The translations under genes and the position numbers were made by a program. From assembly GCA_048772705.1 (NCBI GenBank), contig JBLWGC010000035.1, positions 62,001 to 126,000 of the forward strand: a DNA stretch of 64,000 nt, given 5' to 3'. Of the stretch, positions 1 to 10,635 are shown piece by piece (position 1 is the first letter of the stretch; each line of letters opens with the position of its first letter). Below the pieces are notes generated by a model, which did no database searches, was not told the origin of the DNA, and saw only the letters and a list, made by a program, of their open reading frames with translations. This stretch comes from Leidyana gryllorum EB-2025a. Lineage: Eukaryota; Apicomplexa.

Positions 1-237
1 AAGTTGAAGAAGATGCAGGAATTGTTTGGCGAGGAGGATTGCGACACTGTGGCGGCTGGTTTGGAGTCGATAAGGCTATTGACGGGTGTGGAGTTCCCGG
101 ACGAGTGGTTGGAGGGTGAGTGGGAAGTGGCCGAATGGGACTTGAAGGCAGAGAAAGAAGCGGGAAGTGGAGGAAGAAAGCAATTAAAAAGCGCTGCCCC
201 TACAGGTGACCCAGGAGTGTCGGAGGTCCCAAACTGA
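1..237 (+). CDS. 3' end of an unidentified gene cut by the window edge
   Basis: The frame is open from base 1 (KLKKMQELFGEEDC...) to a TGA at 235-237, so only a C-terminal tail of about 78 residues is visible. The tail is acidic and Trp-rich, with no motif I recognise. A possible 90-nt intron (GT at 116, AG at 204-205) is a multiple of three; removing it keeps the same stop and shortens the tail to about 48 residues. The stop lies 5 bases before the start codon of the next gene on the same strand. The function cannot be judged from this piece, and the upstream part is outside the window. Confidence 0.5.
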   Translation, partial: KLKKMQELFGEEDCDTVAAGLESIRLLTGVEFPDEWLEGEWEVAEWDLKAEKEAGSGGRKQLKSAAPTGDPGVSEVPN

Positions 238-242
238 GAGAC

Positions 243-1655
243 ATGGCGCCTTTCGTGTGCATGGCCAGTTCGCCTGGGCAGGGGCATATCAACCCGTTAC
301 TGTGTTTGGCGGAGCGGTGCGCGGAAAGGTGGCCAGTGGTGGTGATCATACCTCTGAACAAGAATCTGACAGTACCGACAGTGACGAATGAAGCCATTAG
401 AGTGGTGAAATTGGAGCTCCCAGAACCCCGTTCAGCGGACGATGTGGTTGCCGCGTTCCGATGGCCGTTTGTCGAGAGGAAGCGTTTGGCCCCATTGCTC
501 GCTGAGGAGATTAAACAGTGTATGCCTGCTGGAACTCCATTTTGCGGTATCTTTGACATGTTTGCTTCGTGGTTCACGGACGTTTGCGACTTGCTCGAGA
601 TTCCCTCGTTGATCTCCCATCCGTCACCAGCTTTCTTTGCATTGGCGCAACTGAACTACTGCAAATGGTCACAGCTCAGCGAGGCTCCGGCCGCTCTGGC
701 GAAACAAGTCAGTGGCCTCAACGAAGCCAAATCCGCGGACTTGCCTTGGGAGTTTATTCGCAACGCAGATTATCGAGCTGTGACTGCAGACTCTGTCAGT
801 GAATGGCACAAAGCCTCAGGAATTCTCATCAATGACATCGACGATTGGTACGATGAGGCAGTTTTAAAGGAGATGCAGACCCTCGCCCCGCCCGATCACC
901 CCCATCCCGATAAATGGCGGGGGCTGCTGGTGGGACCTCTCGTCTTAGAGAAGAAGGCGCTGGTCACAGCCCCCCCCGCAACAGCGGGGCTCATCGGAGC
1001 GCTCACTGAGAGTCGCGATCCGGTACTGATGTGGTTGGATGAGTTTTCGCCTGGATCGGTTATATACATCTCCTTCGGAACTATCTTCATGCTCCCACCA
1101 AAGAAGCTGCACGTTCTGGCTAGAGCCCTACAGGAACTAGGCAGACCTTTTCTGTGGTCCTACAAACCCCGCTACGGGCAGATGATGATCAGTGTCGACG
1201 AGAATGGATGCGATATCGACGACTGTGCACCCGATGGTTTGCCTACGGATTTTCGGAAGAACGTAGCTGGTTTTGGACGAATCGAACCATGGGTCAATCA
1301 GAAAGCCGTCTTGCGCCATCCCTCCCTCGCTCTCTTCGTTTCACACGCTGGCTGGAACTCATCATTGGAGGCCATCGCAGGGGCCCTCCCAGTGGTTACT
1401 ATCCCCTTCGATGCTGATCAACGTATGATCGCTCACTTTTTGGAGGCGCATACCAAATCGAGTGTGCGCCTCTGCAACCGCGCACTGGACCCCGACCCGA
1501 CCTTCGACGTTCAATTTCTCAAACTGAGGATAACAGAAGCCCTCAAACACCCTACTTTGCGTTCAGCCGCTCTCACAGCACAGGATAAACTGCAAAGCGC
1601 TATGCAAAGAGGCCATCAGGACTTCCTCGCCTTTCTCAACACCTTTGCCCCTTAG
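243..1655 (+). CDS. Plant-type UDP-glycosyltransferase (UGT, GT1 family), 470 aa
   Basis: Single-exon gene. Enzymes of this family move a sugar from a UDP-sugar onto a small lipophilic acceptor. The start fits the family: the sequence SSPGQGHINPLLCLAERC at residues 9-26 matches the usual N-terminal acceptor-domain strand and helix. The nucleotide-sugar-binding signature is near residue 367 (HAGWNSSLEAIAGALPVVTI) and ends in DADQR. The WCGT-like His-Gly-Trp-Asn-Ser core of the plant-type PSPG box is present as HAGWNSS. Length is typical for a cytosolic plant-type UGT, and I see no signal peptide or C-terminal membrane anchor, unlike animal ER UGTs. It has no introns although most neighbours do, which together with the plant/bacterial-type signature could reflect gene transfer (inference). 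The family call is solid; the substrate is unknown. Confidence 0.87.
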   Translation: MAPFVCMASSPGQGHINPLLCLAERCAERWPVVVIIPLNKNLTVPTVTNEAIRVVKLELPEPRSADDVVAAFRWPFVERKRLAPLLAEEIKQCMPAGTPFCGIFDMFASWFTDVCDLLEIPSLISHPSPAFFALAQLNYCKWSQLSEAPAALAKQVSGLNEAKSADLPWEFIRNADYRAVTADSVSEWHKASGILINDIDDWYDEAVLKEMQTLAPPDHPHPDKWRGLLVGPLVLEKKALVTAPPATAGLIGALTESRDPVLMWLDEFSPGSVIYISFGTIFMLPPKKLHVLARALQELGRPFLWSYKPRYGQMMISVDENGCDIDDCAPDGLPTDFRKNVAGFGRIEPWVNQKAVLRHPSLALFVSHAGWNSSLEAIAGALPVVTIPFDADQRMIAHFLEAHTKSSVRLCNRALDPDPTFDVQFLKLRITEALKHPTLRSAALTAQDKLQSAMQRGHQDFLAFLNTFAP

Positions 1656-1683
1656 ATTTTCAATCCTGACCCCAAAAAAATAA

Positions 1684-2672
1684 ATGAAGGGCCCTCTCCG
1701 AGCCGATGGAGCTGAGGCTCTCAAACACGCCCAAACCGTATTGAAGAAACGCGATAGAGACCTCGAGGCGCAAGCGGCTCGTTCTCGAAAGCTTAAGCAG
1801 GCAAAACAACTCGCCCGTAAAGAAGTTCAGGTCAAAGCTCCAGTCTCCCTCGAGTCATTAGTCAAGAAGGCTATATGGACCAAGATTGACCGCAAAAGGT
1901 AGGGAATTACAACACTCGCCACCCGAACCATATACTCATTGCGCTCCCGCCCTCTCAGAACCTTGAGAACCTCCAACATCAAAGCCGCTAAGCAGGCCCG
2001 AAAATCTAATGAAGCCGGCTGCGTCATAGCCATTCGCAATACCGAGAAGCACAAAGCGAAAGATACCAAAGAGATCCTATCGGTAAGGCCTTCGTCCCAA
2101 CAATTCAGATATAAACCCTATTCTGGCAGTCCCTCAAGCTTCAACGGTTTTACTCCGGAGCTTTCATCCGCAATACTCGTGAGAATCTGGCTCTTCTCAA
2201 GCGAGTGGAGAAGTTTGTCTTTTGGGGCTTCGCCTCTGCTGACTTGATTCGTCAAGTACTCAAGACTCAGGGTGCCGTTCGTCCCGGTCAGGATTTAGAC
2301 GAGGAAGATGCCAAGGCTAGCTCCAAGCCGGAAGTCAAATCCGAGAAAAAGCCCACCAAAAACATAAAGGGTGCTGAGTCTGATGATGACGAAGAAGACC
2401 AAGAGGATGACATGATGATGGAACCCAAACAGTCAAGCTCTGCCAAATTGCTCAACAACTTGGTCGTCGAGGAGGCTTTTGGGAAGTACGGGCTGTTAAG
2501 TGTAGAAGATGTGGTGGATCAGCTCTTCAGGGGAGGGGATCACTTTGATCACATTCAGTCCAAATTAGCTCCACTGCAGTTTGAAAGTTTGAGAAAAGCT
2601 GAAGGTATCAATCCTGACATTCGCAGGGGATATCAAAGTGCCTTCGAAACTGTTGTTGCCAAAATCGTTTGA
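1684..2672 (+). CDS. uL30/RPL7-like ribosomal or ribosome-biogenesis protein, 293 aa
   Basis: Three exons: 1684-1898, 1959-2082, 2130-2672, with introns of 60 and 47 bp; all junctions keep frame. After a basic N-terminal arm typical of eukaryotic L7, the uL30 fold is recognisable: LKLQRFYSGAFIRNTRENL followed by VEKFVFWGFASADLI matches the LRLRQIFNGTFVKL / PYIAWGYPNLKSV region of RPL7, and VVEEAFGKYGLLSVEDVVDQLF matches the conserved LGKYGIICIEDLIHEI block. Between them is an acidic insert of about 60 residues (EESDDDEEDQEDDMMM-like) that cytosolic RPL7 does not have. Length and insert suggest the RPL7-like biogenesis paralogue (Rlp7/RPL7L1, which acts on pre-60S particles) rather than the structural protein, but this is not certain. 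The start lies 28 bases after the UGT stop. Confidence 0.75.
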
Positions 2673-2700
2673 TCTGTCTCCCCATCATCCGTTCATTCCC

Positions 2701-2716
2701 CGCACACGCGTGTGCG
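2701..2716. repeat. Perfect 16-bp palindrome CGCACACGCGTGTGCG
   Basis: Self-complementary across its whole length. It lies in the 248-bp spacer between the uL30-like stop and the start of the next gene. It is a GC variant of the CACACACGTGTGTG palindrome that recurs in introns and spacers of this window. The role is unknown; it could be a protein-binding site or an RNA hairpin. Confidence 0.6.
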
Positions 2717-2920
2717 CTTCGGTACAAACAGACATTGCCCGATGGATAATTACGATACCACATTGACCACGTCCGTTCTGGACCCACAGAGAGTAACTAA
2801 GGTCGATGAACGAGTAAAATGTAAAGCTGCGATTATTTCTGGGGTTGGACTTCCTCTCGGCCAGGGGGTTGCTGGGCTGATGTACGTGTGTGTATTGCTG
2901 CTAGTCATCACACCGCCACC

Positions 2921-3904
2921 ATGATGACAATGGTGTTTATGCATCTCATCATCCTTTTATTGAGCTTTATGGGTCGAGTCCTAGGTACCACAAGGAGCGA
3001 CAAACCCGACCATGCACCCACATCCGGCACTCTGTGTCTTAGGGCCGAGGGGCGCCTTGAGACCCTTTCATCCTCCATGATGGCCTTCTTCGAGAAATCA
3101 GGATGGATCAACACCGTGGCTGGGTTCTTCTTCCCGTTCATACCGTCACATAGCAACGTTCCGCGAGCTATCTGCGAAAGCCGAGAGTGTATCAGTCAGC
3201 AACTCAGGACATTGGCAGATATGATTGATCAGATTGATATCAATGTATTGCTTGCTGTCCATTTCCCGGCCCAATTCGAGCGCAAGATATGGGAGATAGC
3301 AGGTTAGCCCGGAAAATCATTCTCTCACTCCAATGTTTCACCGATCACAGAATGGAATGGTTACACGCAGGGAGATGTGCAGAGAGCCAAAACTCCCTGG
3401 GAGGAGCGACTGAAGGCCATGAGGGCGATCTCGACCCGCGAACCACCCGCCACTACCACAGAAACCGGTCCTCCTGACGCTGAAGACACGGTAACTGGCA
3501 GCACGACCTCTCCGTTACCCCCTCAGGCCTCCAGAAGCCCAGTTGATGATTGGCTGCGGAACCCAATGAGCAATCGGCTCGCAGCAGCGTTAGAGCGCCA
3601 TAAGACTGGTTCTTTCTGGCCGGCTATCCGATTTGGTATCTTATTCACTTTGGTCATTTACGGTGCAGGTTTCTTATTTTTGACGGCGCACAAAGCTCGG
3701 GAAATGCTATCATCGTCTCCACAACATTCTCCCAAGCAGACCGGCGGGACACAAGCGATGCCGGCCTCCTCCCCGGACGCAGCTCCACCTGACGACGGCC
3801 AGCCCTCACCCTCACCTCCAGATGATCCAGAAGAGCTGGTAAAGCCCGTCGTTGATGATGATGAATTGGACAAGAAGACATCCTTGCATTCCTTAGACCC
3901 GTGA
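2921..3904 (+). CDS. Unrecognised secretory-pathway membrane protein, 311 aa
   Basis: Two exons, 2921-3302 and 3351-3904, around a 48-bp intron; joining them keeps frame. The start ATG sits in a near-perfect context (GCCACCATGA) and opens a signal peptide or anchor (MMTMVFMHLIILLLSFMGRV). A luminal part of about 200 residues follows, with several Cys, then a Thr/Pro-rich linker. One clear transmembrane helix lies near residue 230 (FGILFTLVIYGAGFLFLTA), and the tail is acidic and Pro-rich. The topology is that of a type I membrane protein with a short cytosolic tail. I recognise no domain. The gene is tail-to-tail with GRWD1, whose stop is 25 bp away. Confidence 0.7.
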
Positions 3905-3929
3905 GTGAAAGTATGTCGCTTCATGCAGC

Positions 3930-5519
3930 TTAAGTAGCCACCATCAAATTCTCCGCTCGGAACACATTGAACCCATCAGCAGCAGTACTGATCACCATAT
4001 GCTGAATCTGCTTATGCCATAAGGCCGCCGCCACCTGATCCTGACCCTGATGGGTGAACATCAGCTGCTTTGGGTAAAAGTCAATGCCCTCAGCCTCCAT
4101 GTTGCTCTGCCCTTCTGCTTTCTGCTCAACGGCTTCTACGTCCATTGACCAAATAGATAGACAGTTGTCGTAACTCGAAGCCAAAAACATTGAATTGTCA
4201 GTAGGATGCCAATCCAGTACCTGAGTAAATAGTGTGTTCGGGGGAGACACACTCATGTTTGTGACTTACGTTGATCGCATCCCGGTGCCATCTCTGTTTG
4301 AAAAGGGTGAATTCCGGTACTCGGATATCGCGCAAACAGATCACGCCATCGTCACCACCACTAAGTATGTGGTTGGTTTCCTCCAAGGGCCGGAACGCGA
4401 CGACGTTCACATCTCCGTTGTGAGCATTGGGAATCTGCAAGGATAGAAATATGACTTGAATACCTTCAAAACTCATAAACTCACCGTAGCTACGCATTTG
4501 TTCACTCTTAGATCCCAGACTCTGATAGAGTTGTCAGCCGAAGCACTGGCGAAGATGTGAGGCGCGTCTTTTTGCCAAGACAAACCCTCGACGCTACCAG
4601 TGTGGCCCTCGAAGGTATGCTGGCATGTGGCTCCCGAGGCGGATATTTCCCACAACCTGACTGTCTGATCCCTAGCGCCGGTGATGAGTTGCTTTGAGTT
4701 CCCTGGGTTCCAGGCCATTGCAAAACCTTCTGAGCGATGGTCCTTCATCTCACAGAAGGCCGCCTGGCGAACGTCCGCGAATTTAGAGGGCTGTTCCAGA
4801 ACCTGGCGGTGCGCACTGATATTATAAATACGAACAGCCGCATCATCTCCAAAGGTGGCCACAATATCGGGCAGATCTGGATTCACTTTCAGGGTATTGC
4901 AGCTGTAGTTGGTTTTGATGTGGGAGTGGTTCAGTACAGGATTGCCGGCTCCACCCTCTTCATCATCACTGTCATCGGACTCGTCGTCTTCCTCTAATTT
5001 CCACGTTCTTCGGATATTCGAGCATTTCGCAACATAGATAGCATTCTCAGATGCCGTTTCAGCGGCTGTGCCGGCCACAATGTGGAAGGTGTGGGGACCT
5101 TCAATCTTCAATGCCCCATCTTTGCTCGGCAGAATGTCCATAGCCATGCAGCTGTGGCCCAAACCGAACTTATAGTACGTGTCGTATGTACTGGGGTCGA
5201 AGACCAGTTCTTCATCTTCCGCCATAGTGTCTATACCCGGGCGGTAGATTCGCATGGGTCCACTCATTTCGTCGTCCCCAGCATTGAGTGCAGCATTTGC
5301 TTCCGCTTCGCCGTCAGCGTCGTCCTCGTCCTCCATGACTTCCTCTTCATCGTCTCCATCGGAAACTAAGAGCTCGTCCTCCTCCTCGGCCGCCACCCGC
5401 TCATCGCGCATCTCCAGGTCGTCAGCATCTGCGACTGTGGGAGTAGTCGGCTGATTGGGGCGACGTTTGGAAGGCGAGGGGTTGTTGACCTCAAGACGTC
5501 GTTTAGTGGGAGATGACAT
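3930..5519 (-). CDS. GRWD1: Glutamate-rich WD-repeat protein GRWD1/Rrb1, 496 aa
   Basis: Three exons read from the right: 5519-4485, 4434-4270, 4220-3930 (introns 50 and 49 bp, all in phase 0). The family chaperones ribosomal protein uL3 (Rrb1 in yeast) for 60S assembly and binds histones in animals. The N-terminus is basic and then strongly acidic (DEEEVMEDEDDADGEAEA-type). The diagnostic block MSGPMRIYRPGI followed by ELVFDPSTYDTYYKFGLG is nearly identical to the conserved GRWD N-terminal region. The C-terminal half contains WD40 repeats, for example GHTGSVEGLSW, DNSIRVWDLR and NGDVNVVAFRP. The length is close to the human protein (446 aa). Its 5' end lies 55 bp beyond the stop of the kinase gene on the same strand. 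Confidence 0.93.
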
Positions 5520-5574
5520 ATCCCAGTAAAAACCGTCAACAGGAAAAAAAACTATCTAAGCGAAGGTCAGAGAC

Positions 5575-8500
5575 TTAAGGCTTGCTGGCACCCGAACATT
5601 GAGCTAGACGAGTCGGACTAGTGTACTTGGGCGTGCCATCCACTGACCGCCTCGGCTTCTCCACCTCCATTGCCGGAGGAGCTCCATTGTGAAGCTCCTC
5701 GCTTCTCGAGACCATCAACTTGGGCCTGGCAGGAGTTGTCTGCGGACGAGCCGGGGTCGTCTGAGTCATGCTGCGAGTCGCGGCCAGCACCTCTGCCGTG
5801 GGCGTACTGGGAGGGGCTGGAGCTTTAGGGGGCCTCTTGCTGGCTGTAGGCGGCGGAACCGGTGGTAACGGTGCCGAGGTCGCAGCCGTGGTGGCCGGGG
5901 TGGATCCTGAAGCTGATGTTATAGTAATTATTTGAGGGGCTGCGGCAGCAGTAGTCGTCGCCCCGATGTCTGCCGGTTCACTGCAGGGCTCCAACCCAAC
6001 ACCGACCTCACTCCTCCTGGACACTGGAGTGTTGTTCTTGCTTCCACCGATAGGCTGAGGGGGAGCAGCAGCAGTGGCTCGAGGAATACCGCCGGCCGCC
6101 GCCGAAGTCGCAGCCGCCGCCTCTACCTGTGGTGGAGGAGGACGAGGGGGAAGTTGAGGTTGAGACTTCCCTATAGTCTCCGTTCGTAACAAAAGTGGCG
6201 CAGCAGCTGCCACTTCTTCTTCATCCGTACCCGTGCGAATCAGCAACCTCCGTGTGTTATTGCAGCTGGTCGAGTCGCCGCCGCCTCCGGATGTTGTCAC
6301 TGCTGTCTCAGATTCCAGTCCGGATTGCTGTTTACTGCCAGCAGCGGCAGTAGTCTCGTTAGGGTTACTATTGGAGGAGGCACCGCCTCCAGCAGCGGCT
6401 GCAAGACTTCTAGAGGCCGAAGACGCAGCAGCGCCACCAACACCACCAGAAGCAGTCCCGCCGCTGTCTGCACGTGGAGTAAAGTCCGACGACCCCGTTT
6501 GCATCGTCACATCCTTCAACACGGCAGTCGGATTCTTTATCCAGATGTGTGACGAAGCTTCTGTGGCCGTCAAACGCTTTCGAGGATCGATCTGCAACAA
6601 CTTGCAAATGAAGTCCTGCGCAGATCTCGAAACGTTCTTCCACGCTGAACCTTCGAATTTGGGGGTATAGAACTTCTGCAAAGACAAATGTGCTCCCACA
6701 AAGACTCACTCAGTAACTCACCTCGCGCTCGGTCAGAACCGAGAGACCCGAAGCTCTGATCATGGGAAAGGGTAACTTGCCGCATAAAAGTAGATACACG
6801 ATGACACCAAGTGACCACAAGTCCACCTGATGGTTGTACCCCTGCAGTGTCAGTACCTCAGGCGCGACATACACCAGGGTACCACACGGCTGGTACAACT
6901 TTTCCAGCGGCCCACAAATACACGATAGTCCGAAATCTGTCATCAAGAAGAGTCTGTTGTTACGCTCACGCACTCACCAGCGATCTTAATGTCCGCCTGG
7001 TCGACATTTCGAGAGGTTAACAAAATGTTCTCTGGTTTCAGATCTCGATGGACAATGCCTGACTTGTGGAGATATACCAGCGTGCGAATCAGTTGCGCTG
7101 TCAATCTATTCACAGTCATCTCATTCAGTCGTGTACGGGTGGATATGGCGTCGAACAGTTCCCCACCCGGAACAAGTTCCATAACAATGTGCATAACCTC
7201 CTTTGACGCTACGAGCGACTAACAAAGATGTGTTAAAACCTTCAACGAACTTCCAGCGAGTCACCTTTAGGTATATCACATGTGGATGTCGCAGTAGACG
7301 CAGGATGGCCATCTCAGAGCGCAACAACTCCTTCTCGTGGGAGTTCATTCGTGATTTATTGATTACTTTCACTGCGTACTCTTGTTGAGTGCTCTTTTCC
7401 GTAGCTCTGTACACAACGGAGAATTTCCCCTGACCGATAATTTCATGCAGCACAAACAAATGCTCGATTGGCTGCTGATTCAGAGTTGATCGCAATGCCG
7501 AAACCCAGCGGTCTCGGGTCTTCTCATCCGCTGCATATAAATCTCTTCGACCAAAACTTCCTCCTGCGTGAATGATGCAGAAGCCAAAGAGACCCGCAGA
7601 TCCTGGGCCTCCTTCTTTTCCCTCTGCCAAATTGGCTGGCGTCGCCACAGGATCCACGAAACAGCCTTCCAAGAACACAAAGCCCTTGGGAATATTGTCA
7701 TCCTATATGTGTTCAATCCATTCTGGAAAGCCCACTAGCCTTGCAACACTTACCGGCTTGGCATAATAATACAGCAGCTTGTCCACTAATACAAAGTGGC
7801 GACACACCCAACGCTGGGTGTGCTTCCCGATCTTCCACAAAGTGCCTTCCATGATGGCGTCGTGTCGGTCAATCAAATCAATAGCCTATCGTGGGGAGAC
7901 ACTCATCATCCACAGCGTCCTCGGGCACATCGCGTTCACTTACTTTCGCGAAAGGCCACTGACATATCCAGCAAGCTGTGAATTGTTTAGGTTGTCCATC
8001 GAGACAATGAACACATTCTACACACAATCTTTGTGATTCCGGTTCAAAGCGTAGTACCGGGAACCTTCTTGCGCATTTCGGGCATCTGAAAATACATACA
8101 GCCCGTCACATTCAGTACTTATCAATCAGCCACACACGTGTGTGTGTCTCCACACCACATTTTACGACAGACCACGAAACGGAAGGAGGAGGCTTACACA
8201 AGAAGGGGGGACAGGCACTGTGGACAGCTGAGGGCGTCTTTGCGCTCCTGCCACAGACTAGCGCTTTCAGCCTCGGCTGGCGCTGATGTTACCGGCAACG
8301 AGGGGTCGGTCGGCACGGCTGGGGCCGCCGCCTCCGGCTCTTCCTCGTCGCAAACTAGCTGTCCTAGGGAGACTTCCAGAAAGTCTAGAACCTCGCGCGA
8401 GCCTGAAGAGAATCGGGTGACGTCTGGATGGCCGAGTTCAGGTCGGTCACCTGCATATCGGCTATGGCGAGTATATACAGGATCAGGATTTATGGGTACA

Positions 8501-10550
8501 TTATCTTCTTGTTGGTCCGATTGAGGGGGAGGGTTGAGCCCTGGTCGTTGAGTTGAGGCATAAGACTGTTGCCTCGGGGCTGCTTGGTTGAACAGTTGTT
8601 GTAACTGCCCAGGTTGAGGATGATGGACTCTATATAGTCTCTATGGGCGGCACTCACCTTGATCCAACGCTCCAATTGGATCATATCACCCGTCTCGACC
8701 TTGGACTTGTCTGGTCCAGGAACGCAGTGGGTTGAAGATCCGGTCCGCCTTTGATGAGGATGGTTGAGAAGGTGGCGTCAGGGGCACTTACCCCTGATTA
8801 AGGTCGTTGACGTCTGGGGCACGTCCCGATATAACACTGGCGGGGCGAGTAGGACGCGCACTGGGCAGCAATGAGCTGGGGCCACCTTGTCTTTGAGGTC
8901 GGTATAGTGCGTGTCCATGGAGGCCCCACACTTCCTCTTGGAGGCACTCGGCAAAAAGTCGAAGCAATCCGGAGTAATGTTCCATGAAAGAACGAAACTC
9001 ATCCAAAGACAAACCGCTATCGTCTGATGCATTGTACGTCTCCATGATAAAGTTGACGATGCCTTCCAGATCAACGGCCGCGGCCTCCTGCTGCAAAAAG
9101 CGTCATCCAGTTCCCGCCCTCTGAGTCTTACCTGAGCCTCAGCCAAGAGTTCAGCAATCATTGGGCTCGGCCCCGCACCCAAGACATACCGCTCTTCTTC
9201 CTCCTCAGGCGGGGGATAGTCATCAGCTCGCGCTATCGATCGGATTGTTGTGTGTGTGCGAACTCAATTTGTTGGTAACACTCACGAACGTGTTCAGACT
9301 GCCGAGCGCGAGGACTGTTGCGGGACGAGGGGGCTTCAGACAGGGACGTACGCCAACTCGTGGTACTGCAAAATCGAGGGACCTGTGCGATGTGGTTTGG
9401 AGATTGGAAGGATCGGAGTTGTTTCATACTTGAGGGAGGGTCGAGGGGGGCAGGGTATGGCACTCTATGGGTCTCTTGTTAGAAGCGGAGGGTTCCACTG
9501 GAGCTCCTCTGATCCACGCTCTCATTTGACTGCTCAGAGATGAGGCATATGAACTGGAGGAATCTTCCGAGTCGGAGCCTCTGCGGCGGCCACGACCCTT
9601 CCAGTACAGTTCTTCCAACGCGGCGCCGGCCGGTTCGCTCTGTGCCGCCGCCTGACTGGAATCGGTGGCATTCCCGGCTGTCGGTTGAGAGTCTGGGACC
9701 GGTAGGTGGGAGTCTACTGTGGTTCCAGGCAGCTGGGACTCCAGAACAGATTTGCTGTTGGCGCGCGATAACAATCCCACGTTCCCACGACTCAAATACT
9801 GTTCCACTGAGGGGACATTGGAAAGAAACAAGGCCAACTCTTCGCGACTGATTCGTTCATCTCCGTCCAAATCGAACATCTGCAAATCGGTCACAGTCGA
9901 CGACGAAGGAGCTGACTGACTGACAGACAGACAACTCACGCTGAAGAGAATTTTGATGCGTTCCGTCTTAGTGCCACGACAACAGGCAGCCAGTCCTCGC
10001 ATCAGCGCCTCATAGTTTATCCGGCCCAGTTTCTGACGCGAAAGCGAAACTCAATGATCAATTGTGAAGACTTTATACCTTGTAATCGAAGAAAATGAAG
10101 AGACGCTCGCCCCAAAGCACCGGCAAAGGGAAGTACTCGAGGAAGGTCGCTTTGTCCAATCCTTCGGCAGGAGATCGGGTGTTGAGCTCCTTATAGATCT
10201 TCCGAAGGCAACTCAGTTCGTCAGCATCGAATTTACTCGTCACGCTCGTAGGCAGAGAGAAGGATTCCTATTCATAATAAATGTCGGCTGGCTACTCACT
10301 CCACAAATACCTCGGGTTGAGTCTTATCTTCCTCGGGACTGGAGAGTGCGACAGATTCAGCATTATTATCTCGTATAGCTTCTGTGTGTTTGTCACCGAT
10401 TAGTTTGGCCAACTTGGCAGCGAGACTCCGCAGACCTCGCCGTTGCTGTGGCAGCGCAGCCACAGTTGGTGGAGGAGGGGCAGTTTGTTTGAGAACCGCT
10501 TTCAGTGAGGGGGTCTTGGGGCTGGCTAGGGTATCACTTGTTGGTTTCAT
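5575..10550 (-). CDS. CDPK7: CDPK7-like calcium-dependent protein kinase (EF-hands, Zn ribbon, PH, kinase), about 1407 aa
   Basis: I assembled 15 exons from the right: 10550-10300, about 10244-10079, 10032-9940, 9879-9430, 9382-9286, 9232-9132, 9090-8792, 8748-8658, 8604-8198, 8085-7944, 7885-7754, 7702-7265, 7218-6978, 6936-6722, 6675-5575. All junctions keep phase; the acceptor of exon 2 is ambiguous. Domains in order: EF-hand-like region ([18 protein letters not shown], then [14 protein letters not shown] with canonical Ca ligands, then [12 protein letters not shown]); a Cys pair module (CPQC...CPKC, then CVEC, CWIC) resembling a zinc ribbon; a PH domain ([19 protein letters not shown]); and a CAMK-type kinase with [13 protein letters not shown]-type Lys (YAVKVI), HRDLKPEN and DFG. 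A low-complexity tail of about 300 residues follows. PH upstream of the kinase with N-terminal EF-hands is the CDPK7 layout of Plasmodium and Toxoplasma, where it affects membrane trafficking and replication. Confidence 0.85.
8131..8144. repeat. CACACACGTGTGTG palindrome in a kinase-gene intron
   Basis: Perfect 14-bp inverted repeat inside the 112-bp intron 8086-8197, one of the two longest introns of the CDPK7-like gene by this model. Most other introns here are 41-60 bp, so the palindrome coincides with an enlarged intron. It is followed by TGTCTCC, a string that recurs beside several other copies. Confidence 0.6.
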
Positions 10551-10635
10551 GTTCAAAATCCATACAGGCCCCAATCCACTGTCTTAGCACATTTTCATTC
10601 TTCTTCCATCGCCCAATTCTCATAATTTCTTAGCG

